Positions 38,985 through 50,900 of a DNA stretch of 64,000 nucleotides are shown piece after piece. The stretch's first letter is position 1. Every line of letters begins with the position of its first letter. The notes beneath the pieces are model-generated. The model did no database searches. It saw only the letters and a list, made by a program, of their open reading frames with translations, and was not told the origin of the DNA. Source of the stretch: Nocardiopsis terrae (GTDB lineage Bacteria; Actinomycetota; Actinomycetes; Streptosporangiales; Streptosporangiaceae); NCBI RefSeq assembly GCF_014651695.1, contig NZ_BMXJ01000002.1, forward strand, positions 1-64,000. The letters run 5' to 3'. Made by a program: the position numbers and the translations under genes.

Positions 38985-41900
38985 AGGGTTTCTCCGAGTC
39001 GGTACGCGCGCCGCAGTTCACGGCGGGAGGCGGTGTCCGGCCCAGCCGGCGCGGGGGCCGCGCCCGCTTCCGGTGACGGCCGTGGCCGGTCCGGCCGGGG
39101 TGGGCCGATTCGACTGGTGAGGAGTGCCGACTGGGCGTCCACGGTGGGGTTGGCGAACAGGTCGGTTACCTCCAGCTCGGCTTCGGGGTAGAGCGCGTCA
39201 AGTCGTGCCAGCAACCGTCCGAGCAGTAGGGAGTTCCCGCCCGCGTGGAAGAACCGCTGGTCGTGCTCGACGCGCGCAACGCCGAGGACGTCGCACCACG
39301 CAGCGGCGACCCGCTCGCGCACGTCCGCCTCACCCGGCCCCCCGTCAGCGGACGCGGGACCGGAGGGGTCTTCCTCGGAGTCGATGAGCTCGGCCGCTCT
39401 GGCACGGTCCGTCTTGCCGTTGAGCGTCAGCGGCAGGGCGTCGGCGACCACGGTCCGGGCGGGCAGCATCCACGGAGGCAGGACCGTTGAGGCCGCCTCG
39501 CGGAGAGCCGCGTGGGAGGGCTCAGGTGCGCCCCGGACCGGTTCGATCACGGCGACGATCCTGGCGTGGGCGCCCTCGCCTCGGGCGTAGGCGACCCCAC
39601 GCGCCACACCGGGGTGTCGCTCCAGCGCGGCCTCGACCTCGGCCAGTTCCACACGGTGCCCGCGGATCTTCACCTGGGAGTCCGCCCTGCCCAGGAAGAC
39701 CATCCCTCCTTCCGGGACGGTCCTGACGAGGTCTCCCGTGCGGAAGTACCGTCCACCGCCTTCGCGGAGCAGGGGATGGGCCGTGAAGCGCTCGGCAGTG
39801 AGCTCGGGCCGGTTCCAGTACCCGCGCGCAACCCCGGGGCCACCGATCCACAGTTCTCCCGGTTCCCCGGGCGGTGCCTCGCCGGACCCGCCGACCCCGG
39901 TGACGACCAGATCCGTCGCACCGATGGGTTCGCCCAGGGACACCCGGCCGCCGTGCTCGATCTCGGCGATGGTCGACCAGATCGTCGCCTCGGTCGGCCC
40001 GTACACGTTCCACAGCCGGCGGACGCGCGCCGTCAGCTCCCGTGCGAGGCTGTCGGGCAGTTGCTCGCCTCCGCACAGCGCGGTCAGCCCCGGGGTCCCC
40101 CGCCACCCCGCGTCGACGAGCAGGCGCCATCCAGCCGGCGTCGCCTGTAGGGCGGTGATACGGCGTTCTGTGAGTACGCGAGCCAGTCTCCGGCCGTCCA
40201 CGGTGTCGGCCTGGTCGGCGATCACGACCGTGCCGCCCGAGAGCAACGGGAGGAAGATCTCCAGGACCGAGATGTCGAAGCACACCGTCGTGACGGCGAG
40301 CAGCCGGTCCGAGCGCGTCCATCCGATGCGCCGCGCGATCGCGTCGAGGGTGTGGACGACGTTGGAGTGGGTCACCGCCACACCCTTGGGCCGACCGCTG
40401 CTCCCCGAGGTGAACATGAGGTAGGCCAGGTCGGCGGGGGCGACCCCCGGAAGGTCGCGGGGATCCGACGGAGAGGACGTGTCCTGGGACACGGCCGCGG
40501 CGGCGTCCAATCGCCGTACGCCCTCCGGGAGCCGGTCGGCCAGGTGCGCGTCGGCGACCGCGACCGCACAGCCTGCGTCCTCGATGATCATCCGCAGCCG
40601 CTCCAGCGGATAGGAGGCGTCGAGCGGCACGTAGGGTCGTCCGCTCCTCAGCACGCCCAGCAGAACCACGGGTAGGCGGACCGAGCGGTCGACCAGCACC
40701 GCGACCGGTTCTCCACCGCCCGACTCATCCTCCACACGCGCGGCCACCCGATCGGCGCCCTCGCTGAGCTCGGCGTATGTGAGCGATCCACCGGCGTCCT
40801 CGGCCGCGACCGCCTCGGGACGGGCTTTCGCCTCCGCGTCGAAACGCGCCAGCAGGGTCGCTGCCTCCGGAGACATCAGGTCGCCCACGACGGCGTCGTG
40901 CGAGTGCCCGATCTCCGTGACCATGCGGCGCAGGTCGTCGACGAGCGCGTCCACCGCTTCACCGTCCAAGGTGCTCGACCGGTGGTTGGCGATCACGTCG
41001 ACCCCGGTGGCGGTGACAGCCACTTCGAGCCCCAGGTCGAAGTGGCCGCGCTGGCCACGACGGTAGAAGTACCGGTCGGGAAGGATGCGACGCGGGCTCG
41101 AGTCCCGTTTCCAGTTCTGGAAGGCGAGGGTCACGGAGGGAACGGACGGTTGGCCCCCCGCCTCACGGCACATCTCGGCGAGAACGGGGTACGGCGTCTC
41201 GGCGTGTGCGAGGGCGTTTCGCACCTCCTCCTGGATCTCACGGAGCCAGGTTGCGACCGGACGCGCCGGGGTGAGATCGACCTGGATCGGTACCGAGCCC
41301 ATGAAGCACCCGACAGCGGACTCCTCAGCCGCGGCCCCCCGGCCGTGGACCGGGACGGCCACTCGGAGTTCCCTGGCCCCCGTGGCGCGTCCGAGGGCCG
41401 CGCTGAAGGCCGCCAACAGCACCGCGAAGGGAAAGACCCCCGCACGCGCCGCCGTCTCGTGGAGCAGGTCGGCGACGCCTGAGGGCAAGCTGTACTCGCG
41501 GTGCTCGCCCACGGCGTCGTCGGCTGCCCGCGTCGGGAAGGGGCGGCCCGTGGCGGGCTCGGCGAGGCGGCGGCGCCAGTAAGCCGCCGCACGTTCCCCG
41601 CCCTCCCGCTCGTCGGCGTTCTGACGGCGCAGGACGTCCGCGAAGTCGGCGGCGGGGGGCAGCGGCGCCTCCTCGCCCGCCTGGGCGCTGTACAGCGCGT
41701 CGAAGTCGCGTCGGAGGATGTCGGCGGACCAGCCGTCGACCGCGAGGTGGTGCGTGGTGAACTGGAGCACGTCTCCGTCGGCGCCCGTCCAAAGCACCGT
41801 CCGCAGAAGCGGTTCGGCGGACGGATCGAAGCGACGGTCTGCCTCGGCCCGTACCAGCGCGTCCAGGTCGTCCTCGGGACCGACCCGTCGACTGACCGGT

Positions 41901-44900
41901 TCGGGCGGGAGGCCGGACGGTACGAACACGAGCTCCCCGTCGGCGAAGCGTACGGACGCGGCGAGTACGCGGTGGCGTTCCACGAGCGCACGCACCGCAC
42001 GGGCCAGCGCGTCCCGGTCCGCTCGTCGTGGCAGGCGCCAGGCGAGCGAGATGTTGTAGGGCGCCTCAGGGGCCGCGGTCTGGTCGGCGGTCCAGATGCC
42101 AACCAGCCGGTCCGGGAGCAGGACGTGCTCGTCGGAGCGCACCTCGGCCCTCGGTGACGGCGGTCCCGCTGGCTCGACCGTCGCCCCGGTCGTCGCGGAG
42201 AGCCGGACGGCCAGGTCGTTCAGCGTGGCGCTGTCGAGGAGAACGGACTGGGGCACACGACCGAACTCACCCTCCAGGGCGCGGTTGAGTCGCAACAGGG
42301 CGACGGAGTCCACGCCGAACTCCTCAAGCGGCGCGTCCGGCCGGATCACGGCCGGATCGACGCCCACCGCCTCGGCGACGTGCCGGGCCAAACCGTCGAT
42401 GATCCGGGGGTCGGAGCCGCGCCTCTCGGTACCCGAACCACTGACTGGGGCGGAGCCGCTGGGCCCGACGTCGGGCTGCTCGACCCCGAGCGCCCGCTCC
42501 CACCGGTCACGGTCGCCCGCGACAAGGGCGACGTGAGCGGAACCCGCCTCCGGTGCCAAACGCGGCCACAACGCGCGCACCGCGCCCGCCGTGTCGAGGG
42601 GCCTCAGTCCGTAGGTGTGGTGAAGGTGGTCGAGCGCCGCCTCCGGGGGGCTCATACCGGCTCCGGCCAGGATCGGCAGTGCCACCGCGGCTGTGCGTCC
42701 GCTACGGCTTCCCTGGGCGGCCCACCGGTCGCGAGCCCGGGCGAACCCGTCGAGGAACCCGTTGGCGAACGCGTAGTCGCCCTGCCCCTCGTTGCCGATG
42801 AGGGCGGCCAGGGACGAGGCCATGACGAAGAAGTCCAGCGGGTGGTCCGCGAAGGCGGCGTCGACAGATACCGCGCCGAGGGCCTTCGCCCGGCAGACCT
42901 CCTCCACGTCCTCAAGGGACTTCCCGCGCAGGAAGCCGTCCCGAAGGAGGCCCGCCATGTAGAAGACGCCGCGCAGACGGACGCCGTCGCGTTCCAGGTT
43001 CGCCGCCAACGCGCCGACCTGTTCCCGGTCCCCGGCGTCGCAACGGTGATAGGAGAGCGCGGTCGGCCTGGCGGCCACCCCCGCGGTCTCACGCAGGGAG
43101 TCGAGCACGGCTGGATCCGGCTCGGAACGGCCGGTCAGGACCACCCGTGCGTCAGGGCAGGCCCCCAGGACGGCCGAGGCGACCCGCCTGCCGAGCCCTC
43201 CGAGTCCTCCGACGATGAGATAGGTGCCGTCGGGGCGCACCAAGTCGGCTGGGGCCGCGGGCGGCAGCCCGGTTTCGGGTCTGAGCACCGGCGTGCGCCG
43301 GCCGTCCGCGCCGCCGAGGCGTACCCAGTCGTCCGCGGGGTCGTCCTCCGCGAACAGGCGGGGCGCCAGGGACGCCTCGTCCGCAAGGGCGTCGCGTTCG
43401 ACGAGGACGAGACACGGCCGGATCCGCGAGGTCTCCGCGCCCAGAGTCCTCAACAGCCCGTGGAGCGCGTGGTGCACGGGACCCGTGTCGTCTCCGGCGT
43501 CCGCGGTCACGAGGAGCCGCACTCCGTCGATGCCTCGCGTACGGATCAGGTCGCGGAGGAACGTGAAGACTGGGCGCAGGGTCGAGTCACGGAACTCCTC
43601 CCAGCCGGTCACGACCCCGTCGATGTCGAGTGGTCGGGCGCCGAAGTCGCACCCGACGACGCCGTCGAGGTCCACGAGGACGGTCCTCGGCGCACCGGTC
43701 TCCTCGAGCAGGCGGAGCAAGGCCTTCTCGTCCGCCTCGGCCAAACCGCTCAGCTCAGCGTGGGCGAAGCGCGCCAGCGCCTGGGCTGGACGTCCCGAAC
43801 CGATGACCCACACGGGCCCGTCGGGCCCGGCGGACCGCCCTGGCCGGGGGGCCGGTTCCCAGCCGAGTCGGTAGCCTCCCACGTCGGGGGGCCGGGGGGT
43901 TTCGGAAGTCCGGGAGGTTTCGGAGGTTCCGGGAGTTCGGGGGGCTTCGGAGGCGGGGCGGCTCTGCGCGGCGGCCTCCTGGACACGGACCCGGAATCCG
44001 TCGGCCTCAGCGATCACCCGTCCGTCTTCGGACGAGACCACTCGCAGATCGAAGACGTGGGTCGCCCCGTCGTCGGCCTTCCGGGCCCGCACCGTGTGGA
44101 GATACACGGCGCCGGTGACCGGGCCGTGCACCGACAGGCGGTCCACCGCCATGGGTCGGTAACGGGCGCCCCCTTCGGGCGCCTCTCGCAGGAGTCCGTA
44201 CACGGCGGTCTGACAGGCGGCATCGAGGAGGGCCGGATGCACGACGTGACGGCCGTCGGGATCCTCGCCCTCAGGCAGTGACGCGAAGCCGAACGCCTCG
44301 TCTCCATCGCTGAAGACCCGGCGGACGGCGCGGTAGAGCGGCCCGTAGGAGAATCCCCGGTCACGGAAGACCCGGTAGAACGCGTCTGCTCCGACGTACG
44401 CCTCCGCGAGGCGCCCCTCCAGGGCGTCGAGCGCGTACGTCAGTGTCGGGCGCACCGTTTCGCGGGCCGAAGGAGCCAGGTGCCCTTGCCCCACCGTGGT
44501 CGTTCCCGCCAGGACTCGGAACGCGCGTGAGCCGTCGACGCCCGGTTCGTCCAGTTCGGCGCGGACGGTCATCGGCAGGCCCCCGGCCGCGGCGGTCCAC
44601 ACCAGGTCGCGGATCTCGTGTTCGTACGGTGACACGCCACAGCTCAGCAGCGCCTCGTAGACGAGTTCGGGCTGCAGCGCAGCGGGCAGGACGGGCTCAC
44701 CGTCCACGGTGTGGTGGGCCACCCAGCGCGCTCCGGAACCGAACCGCACCGACGCCCGAACGGCGTCGGGCGTGCGCAGGCTGTCGGAGAGTGGTAGGTC
44801 GGTCCGTCGCTCGTCCGAGCCGGTGGGGACCGACGGCGTCGGGAACACCACGCGCTCGAACGGGGTCGTGGGCAGAGCGACCCGCCGCCTCCCCGCATCG

Positions 44901-47900
44901 ACCGCTGATCGCGGCCAGGCACCGTCGACGACCCACGCGCGGGCGGTCGCCTCGGCACGGACGGCGTCCTCCTCCGTGGTGAGCGCGGGGTGCACCCCAC
45001 CTTCGGCGAGCGCCGCGAGGGCCGCATCGAGTGCGGCGCGGTCGTCGGTCTGGATCGCGGCGCGGTGCGGCCAGCACTCCCGCCCCACCGCGAGCGTGTG
45101 CGCCATGTCGGCCAGTCGGACAGGGTGGCGCGACAGGTGTCCGTCGTCGGGCTCGGCCGAGAGCCACGCCCGAAGCCGGTCCGCGAGCGCCCGCAGCCGG
45201 GGGCGGCTCGGAGCCGACAGCGGTATCGTCAGCGGCCCGTCGGGGCCCCCGCCCTCGGGCTCCTCGCGTGGGTGCCCCTCCAGAACGACGTGCGCGTTCG
45301 CCCCGCCTGCCCCGAAGGAGCTCACGGCCGCGCACGGCGGCCCTCCGCCCGGGCCGGTGGGCCACGCCTCCAGGTCTCGCTGCAATCGGAAGGCACCGTC
45401 ACCGAGGTCGACTTCCGGGTTGGCGGGCTCGCTGTTCAGGGTGGGGGCCAGGCGTCCGTGGAGCATCTGGAGAATGGTCTTCGTCAGACCCGCCACACCG
45501 GCGGCGGCCTCCGCGTGACCGATGTTGGATTTCACCGAGCCGATCCGTACGGCGTCCCGCCGTCCGGGCCGGTCGCCGAAGGCGAGGGCCAGAGCCCTCA
45601 ACTCGATGGGGTCACCGAGGCGCGTACCTGTTCCGTGCGCCTCGACGTAGTCGATGGCCTCGGGTCGTACTCTCGCCCGTTGGAGCGTTTCACGGACCAC
45701 GTCGGCCTGAGCGCCGGGGTTGGGGACGGTATAGCGTCCGGCGCCTCCCCCGTGGTTGACACCCGTTCCACGGATGACGGCGTAGACGGTGTCGCCGTCG
45801 GCTACCGCCCGTTCGAAGGGCTTGAGCACGAGTGCACCCGCGCCTTCCCCCGGCACGAATCCGTCGCCTCCGGCACCGAACGCCCGGGTGCGGCTCCCAC
45901 GGCTGGGCATCCCCAGGGCGCACAGTCCCGCGAGGCGGTCAGGATGCAGGTAGAGGTTGACGCCTCCGGCCAGGGCCATGTCGGCGTCTCCGGCCTCCAG
46001 GGCACGGCACGCCAGGTGCACCGCGGTCAACGATGAGGAGCACATGGTGTCGACCGCGAGGCTGGGGCCGTTCAGGTCGAGGGCGTGGGAGACGCGGTTG
46101 GCCACCGACGCCGCCGCCGTCACCGCGTATTCCGGATTGTCCGCGCCCGACCTCCGCGCGTCGCGCTGCGCGAGGAGGTGACTGTTGGCGGTGACTCCGG
46201 CGAAGACGCCCACTCGGCGCCCGGCGGATCCGGAGAGCGTCCGGCGACTGTAGCCGGCGGTCTCGAACGCCTCCCAGGCGATCTCCAGGAAGAGCCGTTC
46301 CTGTGGGTCCATCACCGCCGCATCACGCGAGGTGATGCCGAAAATATGGGGGTCGAACCGGTCTTCTCCGTCGACGAAGCAGCCCCAACGCGCATACCCT
46401 CCGCCGAGTGACCGGGCGGTCCGCCAATCCCAGCGGTGTCCGGGGACCTCGGTGACCGGACTGCGCCCCTCCGCCAGGAGGCGCCAGAACGCGTCGAGAT
46501 CGGAGGCACCCGGATAGCGCCCCGCCAACCCGACCACGGCGACGCCGTCACCGCGACCGGACGGGGGGGTCGGACCGCGCGTCTCGACGGTAGGAGCGGC
46601 CGTGGGGGGCGCCACGGGCTGCGGCACCGGGACAGGTGACCCGGTGCCGGGGACCTCGCGGTTCTCCGGCGGGGCGGTGCGCGTGTCCGCGAGCCACCGT
46701 GCCAGGGCCAGGGGGGAGGTGTGCTCGTACAGGATCGTCGCGGGGAGGTCGTGTCCGGGGAAACGTTCCCTGAGGGCGTCGACCATCTCTCCGTTGAGCA
46801 GCGAGTCGACACCCAGGCCGGGGAAGTCGGCCCCGGAGTCGAGTCCGTCCGGTGCGCGGCCCGTCAGGCGCGCCACCAGCGTGAGGATTTCGGGCACGAG
46901 GTCGTCCGCCCCTTCGGGGGGGAGCCGATCCGCCTCCGGGGACGGGGACCCCTCCGCCCCGGCCTCCGGCGCCCGGAGCGCGGCCGTCCCGGACGCGCTG
47001 GTGGGCACGCAGCGCAGCACGGCCAAGGCCCCGGGGGAAGATCGGTGCGCGGACGCTTCGCGCCGTTCCCACCCGTGGTCCCGCAGGACCCGTGACCAGC
47101 CGTCCATGCTGAGCAGCGGCCCGTGCGGCAGCCGGTACCCGGGATCGGTGAAGCGCCACCAGCCTTCGGTGAGCCCGAACGTCACGGTGTGGCACACGGC
47201 GGGCACCACGATCTCCGCCATGAGGAAGGTCCCGTTCTCGGCGAGCAGTCCGCGGACGTGGTCCAGCGAGCGTGCCAGGTCCCGTGTCGCATGCATGACG
47301 TTGCTCGCCAGCATGATGTCGAACCGCCCCCGTTCGAAACCCTGCTCGCCGGGGTCGCGCTCGATGTCCAGGAGCCGGGTGTCCACACGGCCCCCGAAGC
47401 GCGTCCGACCGTGGTTGAGGAAGGCGGGGGACACGTCGGTGTAGGTGTACTCGGCGGAGGCCCCCGCCCGGTCCAGTGCGTTGAGGACGGCCTCGGTCGT
47501 TCCGCCGACACCGGCGCCGACCTCCAGGACGCGCGCGGGGCGTCCGGTACGGCGGTTGATGTCGGTGACGGCCGCTGCCAGGTGCGTGGCCACGTCCTCG
47601 TTTGCGGGGTCGAAGAGCCCGTTGCCGCTGTAGATGGCACCGACCGCGCTCATGTCGCCACCCGGGAACAGGACACCGGTCGCCCGGAGTTCCCCGCGGA
47701 GAACAGGCCCGAGGTCGGCCAGTGCCGCGTCGAGGAGATCGACGTGGCCCGCGAGGTCCGGGTGGTCGCGCAGGAGCCCCGCGCGCGTGTACCCGAGTTC
47801 GTGCGTGTCGGGAGGCGGGCTACCGCCGGCGGGGAGCACGTCCATGATCGCCGCCAGAAGCCGCCGGTGCCCGTCCACGATCCCGAGCCGCTCGGCCACC

Positions 47901-50900
47901 GTGTCGGGATCGTCGGTGCCTCGCCGCGCTTCGGTCAGCCCCAGGTCGGCCATCGCGCGCGCGAGCGCGGAGCGGGCGTACCCGTCGAGCCGGACGGCCG
48001 GGTCCGGACGGCCGTCCCCTGGGGACACGCCCAGGGACCGCAGTTGCCGCGGGTCGCCCGCAACGGCCAGGATCCGCGAAGCGCCGCCGCGCATACCCGC
48101 GTCCAAAGCGGCCGCCCCTTTCTCCGGAGGGAAGTCCTCGATCCCCGGGTACTGCTTCCGGACGTGGGCGGAGTAGCGACGGGCCAGGCCCGTCCCGCGC
48201 CACAGTCCCCAGTCGAAGGTCCGTACGGTCGGCCCCGTCCCGTCGCCCGCGGTCGCGTAGTGCCCCAGGAAGGCGTTGGCAGCCGCGTAGTTGAGGCCTC
48301 CCTCGCTTCCGAAGACCCCGGCGACCGATGAGAACAGCACGAGGTCGGTATCCGGTGTCCCCCGCAAGGCACGCCGGAGTTCGACCACCGCGCCGACCTT
48401 CGACGCGAGCGACCGGTCGAGATCGGCGGCGGTCATCTCCGTCAACCGCGCGTCGCTGACGGTCCCGACGCTGTTGATCACACCGTCAGGTTCACCGAAA
48501 ACGCTCACGCACTCCTCGAGGAGCCGTCGCACGTCCTGCGCTGAGGACGCGTCGGCCCGCCGGTACACCGCCGTTCCGAGTTCCTCCAGGAGGTCGCGGA
48601 TGCCGGGGTCCGGCTCCGACCGGCCCACCAGGACGAGCCGCGCTCCGTACCGGGAGGCCAGATAGCGGGCAGTCTCCGCGCCAACCCCCCGGGCGCCGCC
48701 GAGGACGACGTAGAGGCCCCCCTCCCGGAAGCCCCCGGCACCGGGCCCGTCGGACGGTTCCGGGAGCTCGACCAGGATCTGCCGGTACCGGCGCCCGCCG
48801 CGCAGCGCCACGAGCGCGGGAAGGCTGGCGCAGGGCTCATCGAGGACGGCCTCGACTGCGCTCGTGCCACCGCTGACGTCCTCCAGAACCCCGCCGGGCA
48901 GGTCCACGGCCGCGACGGTGAACGCCGACGACTCTCTCGGCAGGGTCCGCAGGGCACCGATGAGCGCCCCCTGGAGGGCGGCTCCCGGGGCGGGGAGGCC
49001 TCCGTCCGGTGCGGTCAACGCCGTGGTGGCGAGCCGGATCCGCGCGACGGCTCGCGCGCGGGACAGACTCTGGGCGGTCTCCACCAAGGAGAGGAGCCAG
49101 GAGCGCAGGTGTCCCACGCCCTCCGAGTCATCCGTCCATCGCGCACCGCCGACCAGGAGGCAGACGCGCACCGGGCCGTCGCCGGCTGAGGCCACGGCGT
49201 CCCGGACGGCGGACACGATGTCCTCGGACCGGTCCCCGGTCCCGACAGCGACCGCACCGCAGGAGGACCACACGGCACGGACGTCGTCGGCCAATGCGGC
49301 CGTGGCCCGGTCATACAGCACGAGGTGGGGGCCCTGCTCCCCTTCGGCTCGCGGCCCTTCCTCCTCGGCCCACCGCGAGTCGAACAGGCGGACGCGGTCG
49401 GCGCCCCGCTCCGGCGGAACGGTCAGGCGAAGTCCGCGCAACGACAGAAGCGGCTCCCCCGTGCCATCGGTCACACCGACGTCCACGGTGGCGTTGTCGT
49501 TCTCGGTGCCGACCAGGCGAGCGGTGAACTCGGCCCGGCCGGGGGCTCCGCCCGTCCACACGAACGAGTCGACGCCCGCCGCGAGGCGCGGCCGGTGGTC
49601 ACCGACGGCGACGCACGCCGCCTGGAGCACGGTGTCCAGCCACGCGACCGGACACGTCCACCGCTCCCCCTCCCCGGGTACGGACAGCCGACCGGTCACC
49701 CAGCCGTCGGACTGGCGCAGGTCCGTCACAGCGGAGGAGAGGGTGTCTGTCTCCACCCCGCGGCGGGCGAGCTCGGATCCCAGGTCGGCGCTCCTCGTCC
49801 GAAGAGTCGACGGTGGCACGGGCGGGGGCTCGACGCGCCCGTCCGCGGGAACGGCTCGGGCCGCGCGTGCGTGCACGGTCCCCGAGCAGCGGACGGTTCT
49901 TCCCCCTTCGCCGGTGGCAGCCAGGTGGAGCGCGTGGCGGTCCTCCGGGTTCACCGGCGTGATGAAGCGGACCCCGTGGAGCTCACTACTCCCGCGTTCC
50001 GACATCAGGTCGAGGAGGTCCGCCCCGGATACGACCTCGCGCCCCGAGACCCGGTGCGCGGTCCCGGTCCGTTCGGCCCGGGGGTCGGCCCTGTCGCCCT
50101 CCGTCGCGTCAGCGGAGCCGGGCTCGTCTGCGGTCCCCGGGAACCAATGGGACCCCCGCTCGAACGGGTAGGGGACGAGCGGGATCCGGCGCGGACGGTC
50201 GGCCCCCTGCCACAGGGTCTCGCCGTCCGCGTCCTGGCCGCGCAGCCACGCGCGAACTCCGTCGCGGAAACCGTCGCCGGAGGGGAGCGCGGTCAGAGCG
50301 GCCTCCCGCCCCGGGCGCGCCAATGCCCCGTCCTCGTCTCCACGCGCGAGGGCACGTGCCGCCTCGACGAACGGTGCCGGACCCCGTGCGCAGAGCACGG
50401 CGCGCGTGCTCAGCGACTTGCGGCCGGATTGCAGCGTCCACGCCAGGGCCGCAAGGTCCGGACCGGTGCGCTCCACGAAATCGGCGAGAGCGGCGGCGAG
50501 CCGTCGCAGGGACCGCTCCCCGTCAGCGGAGAGGGGTATCGCGTATATTGCTTCGCCCCGGTCGCGCACCCGGGTTCGGGCAGCGGGTGGGGCCTCCTCA
50601 AGGACCGTGTGCGCGTTCGAGCCGCCGAAGCCGAAGGAACTGACGGCGGCACGGCGCACCTTCCCGTCGGCTTCGGGCCAGGACACCGCTCGGTCCGCCA
50701 CGGCGAGCGGCGCCTCCCTGAAGTCGATTTCAGGGTTGAGGCGGTCGACGTTGGGCGTCGGGGGGATCAGCCCGTTGCGGAGGACGTGGACGGCCTTGAT
50801 CAGACCGACGAGGCCGGAGGCGCCTTCCAGATGGCCGATGTTGGCCTTGGCCGACCCCACCCACATGCGGCCGTCTGGCCCCGCCGCGGTCCCCGGGGCG

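Noticed and set aside
42380-44281. Plus-strand open frame of 633 codons
   Set aside because: Antisense to DH-KR-ACP of the large PKS; no recognisable motifs.
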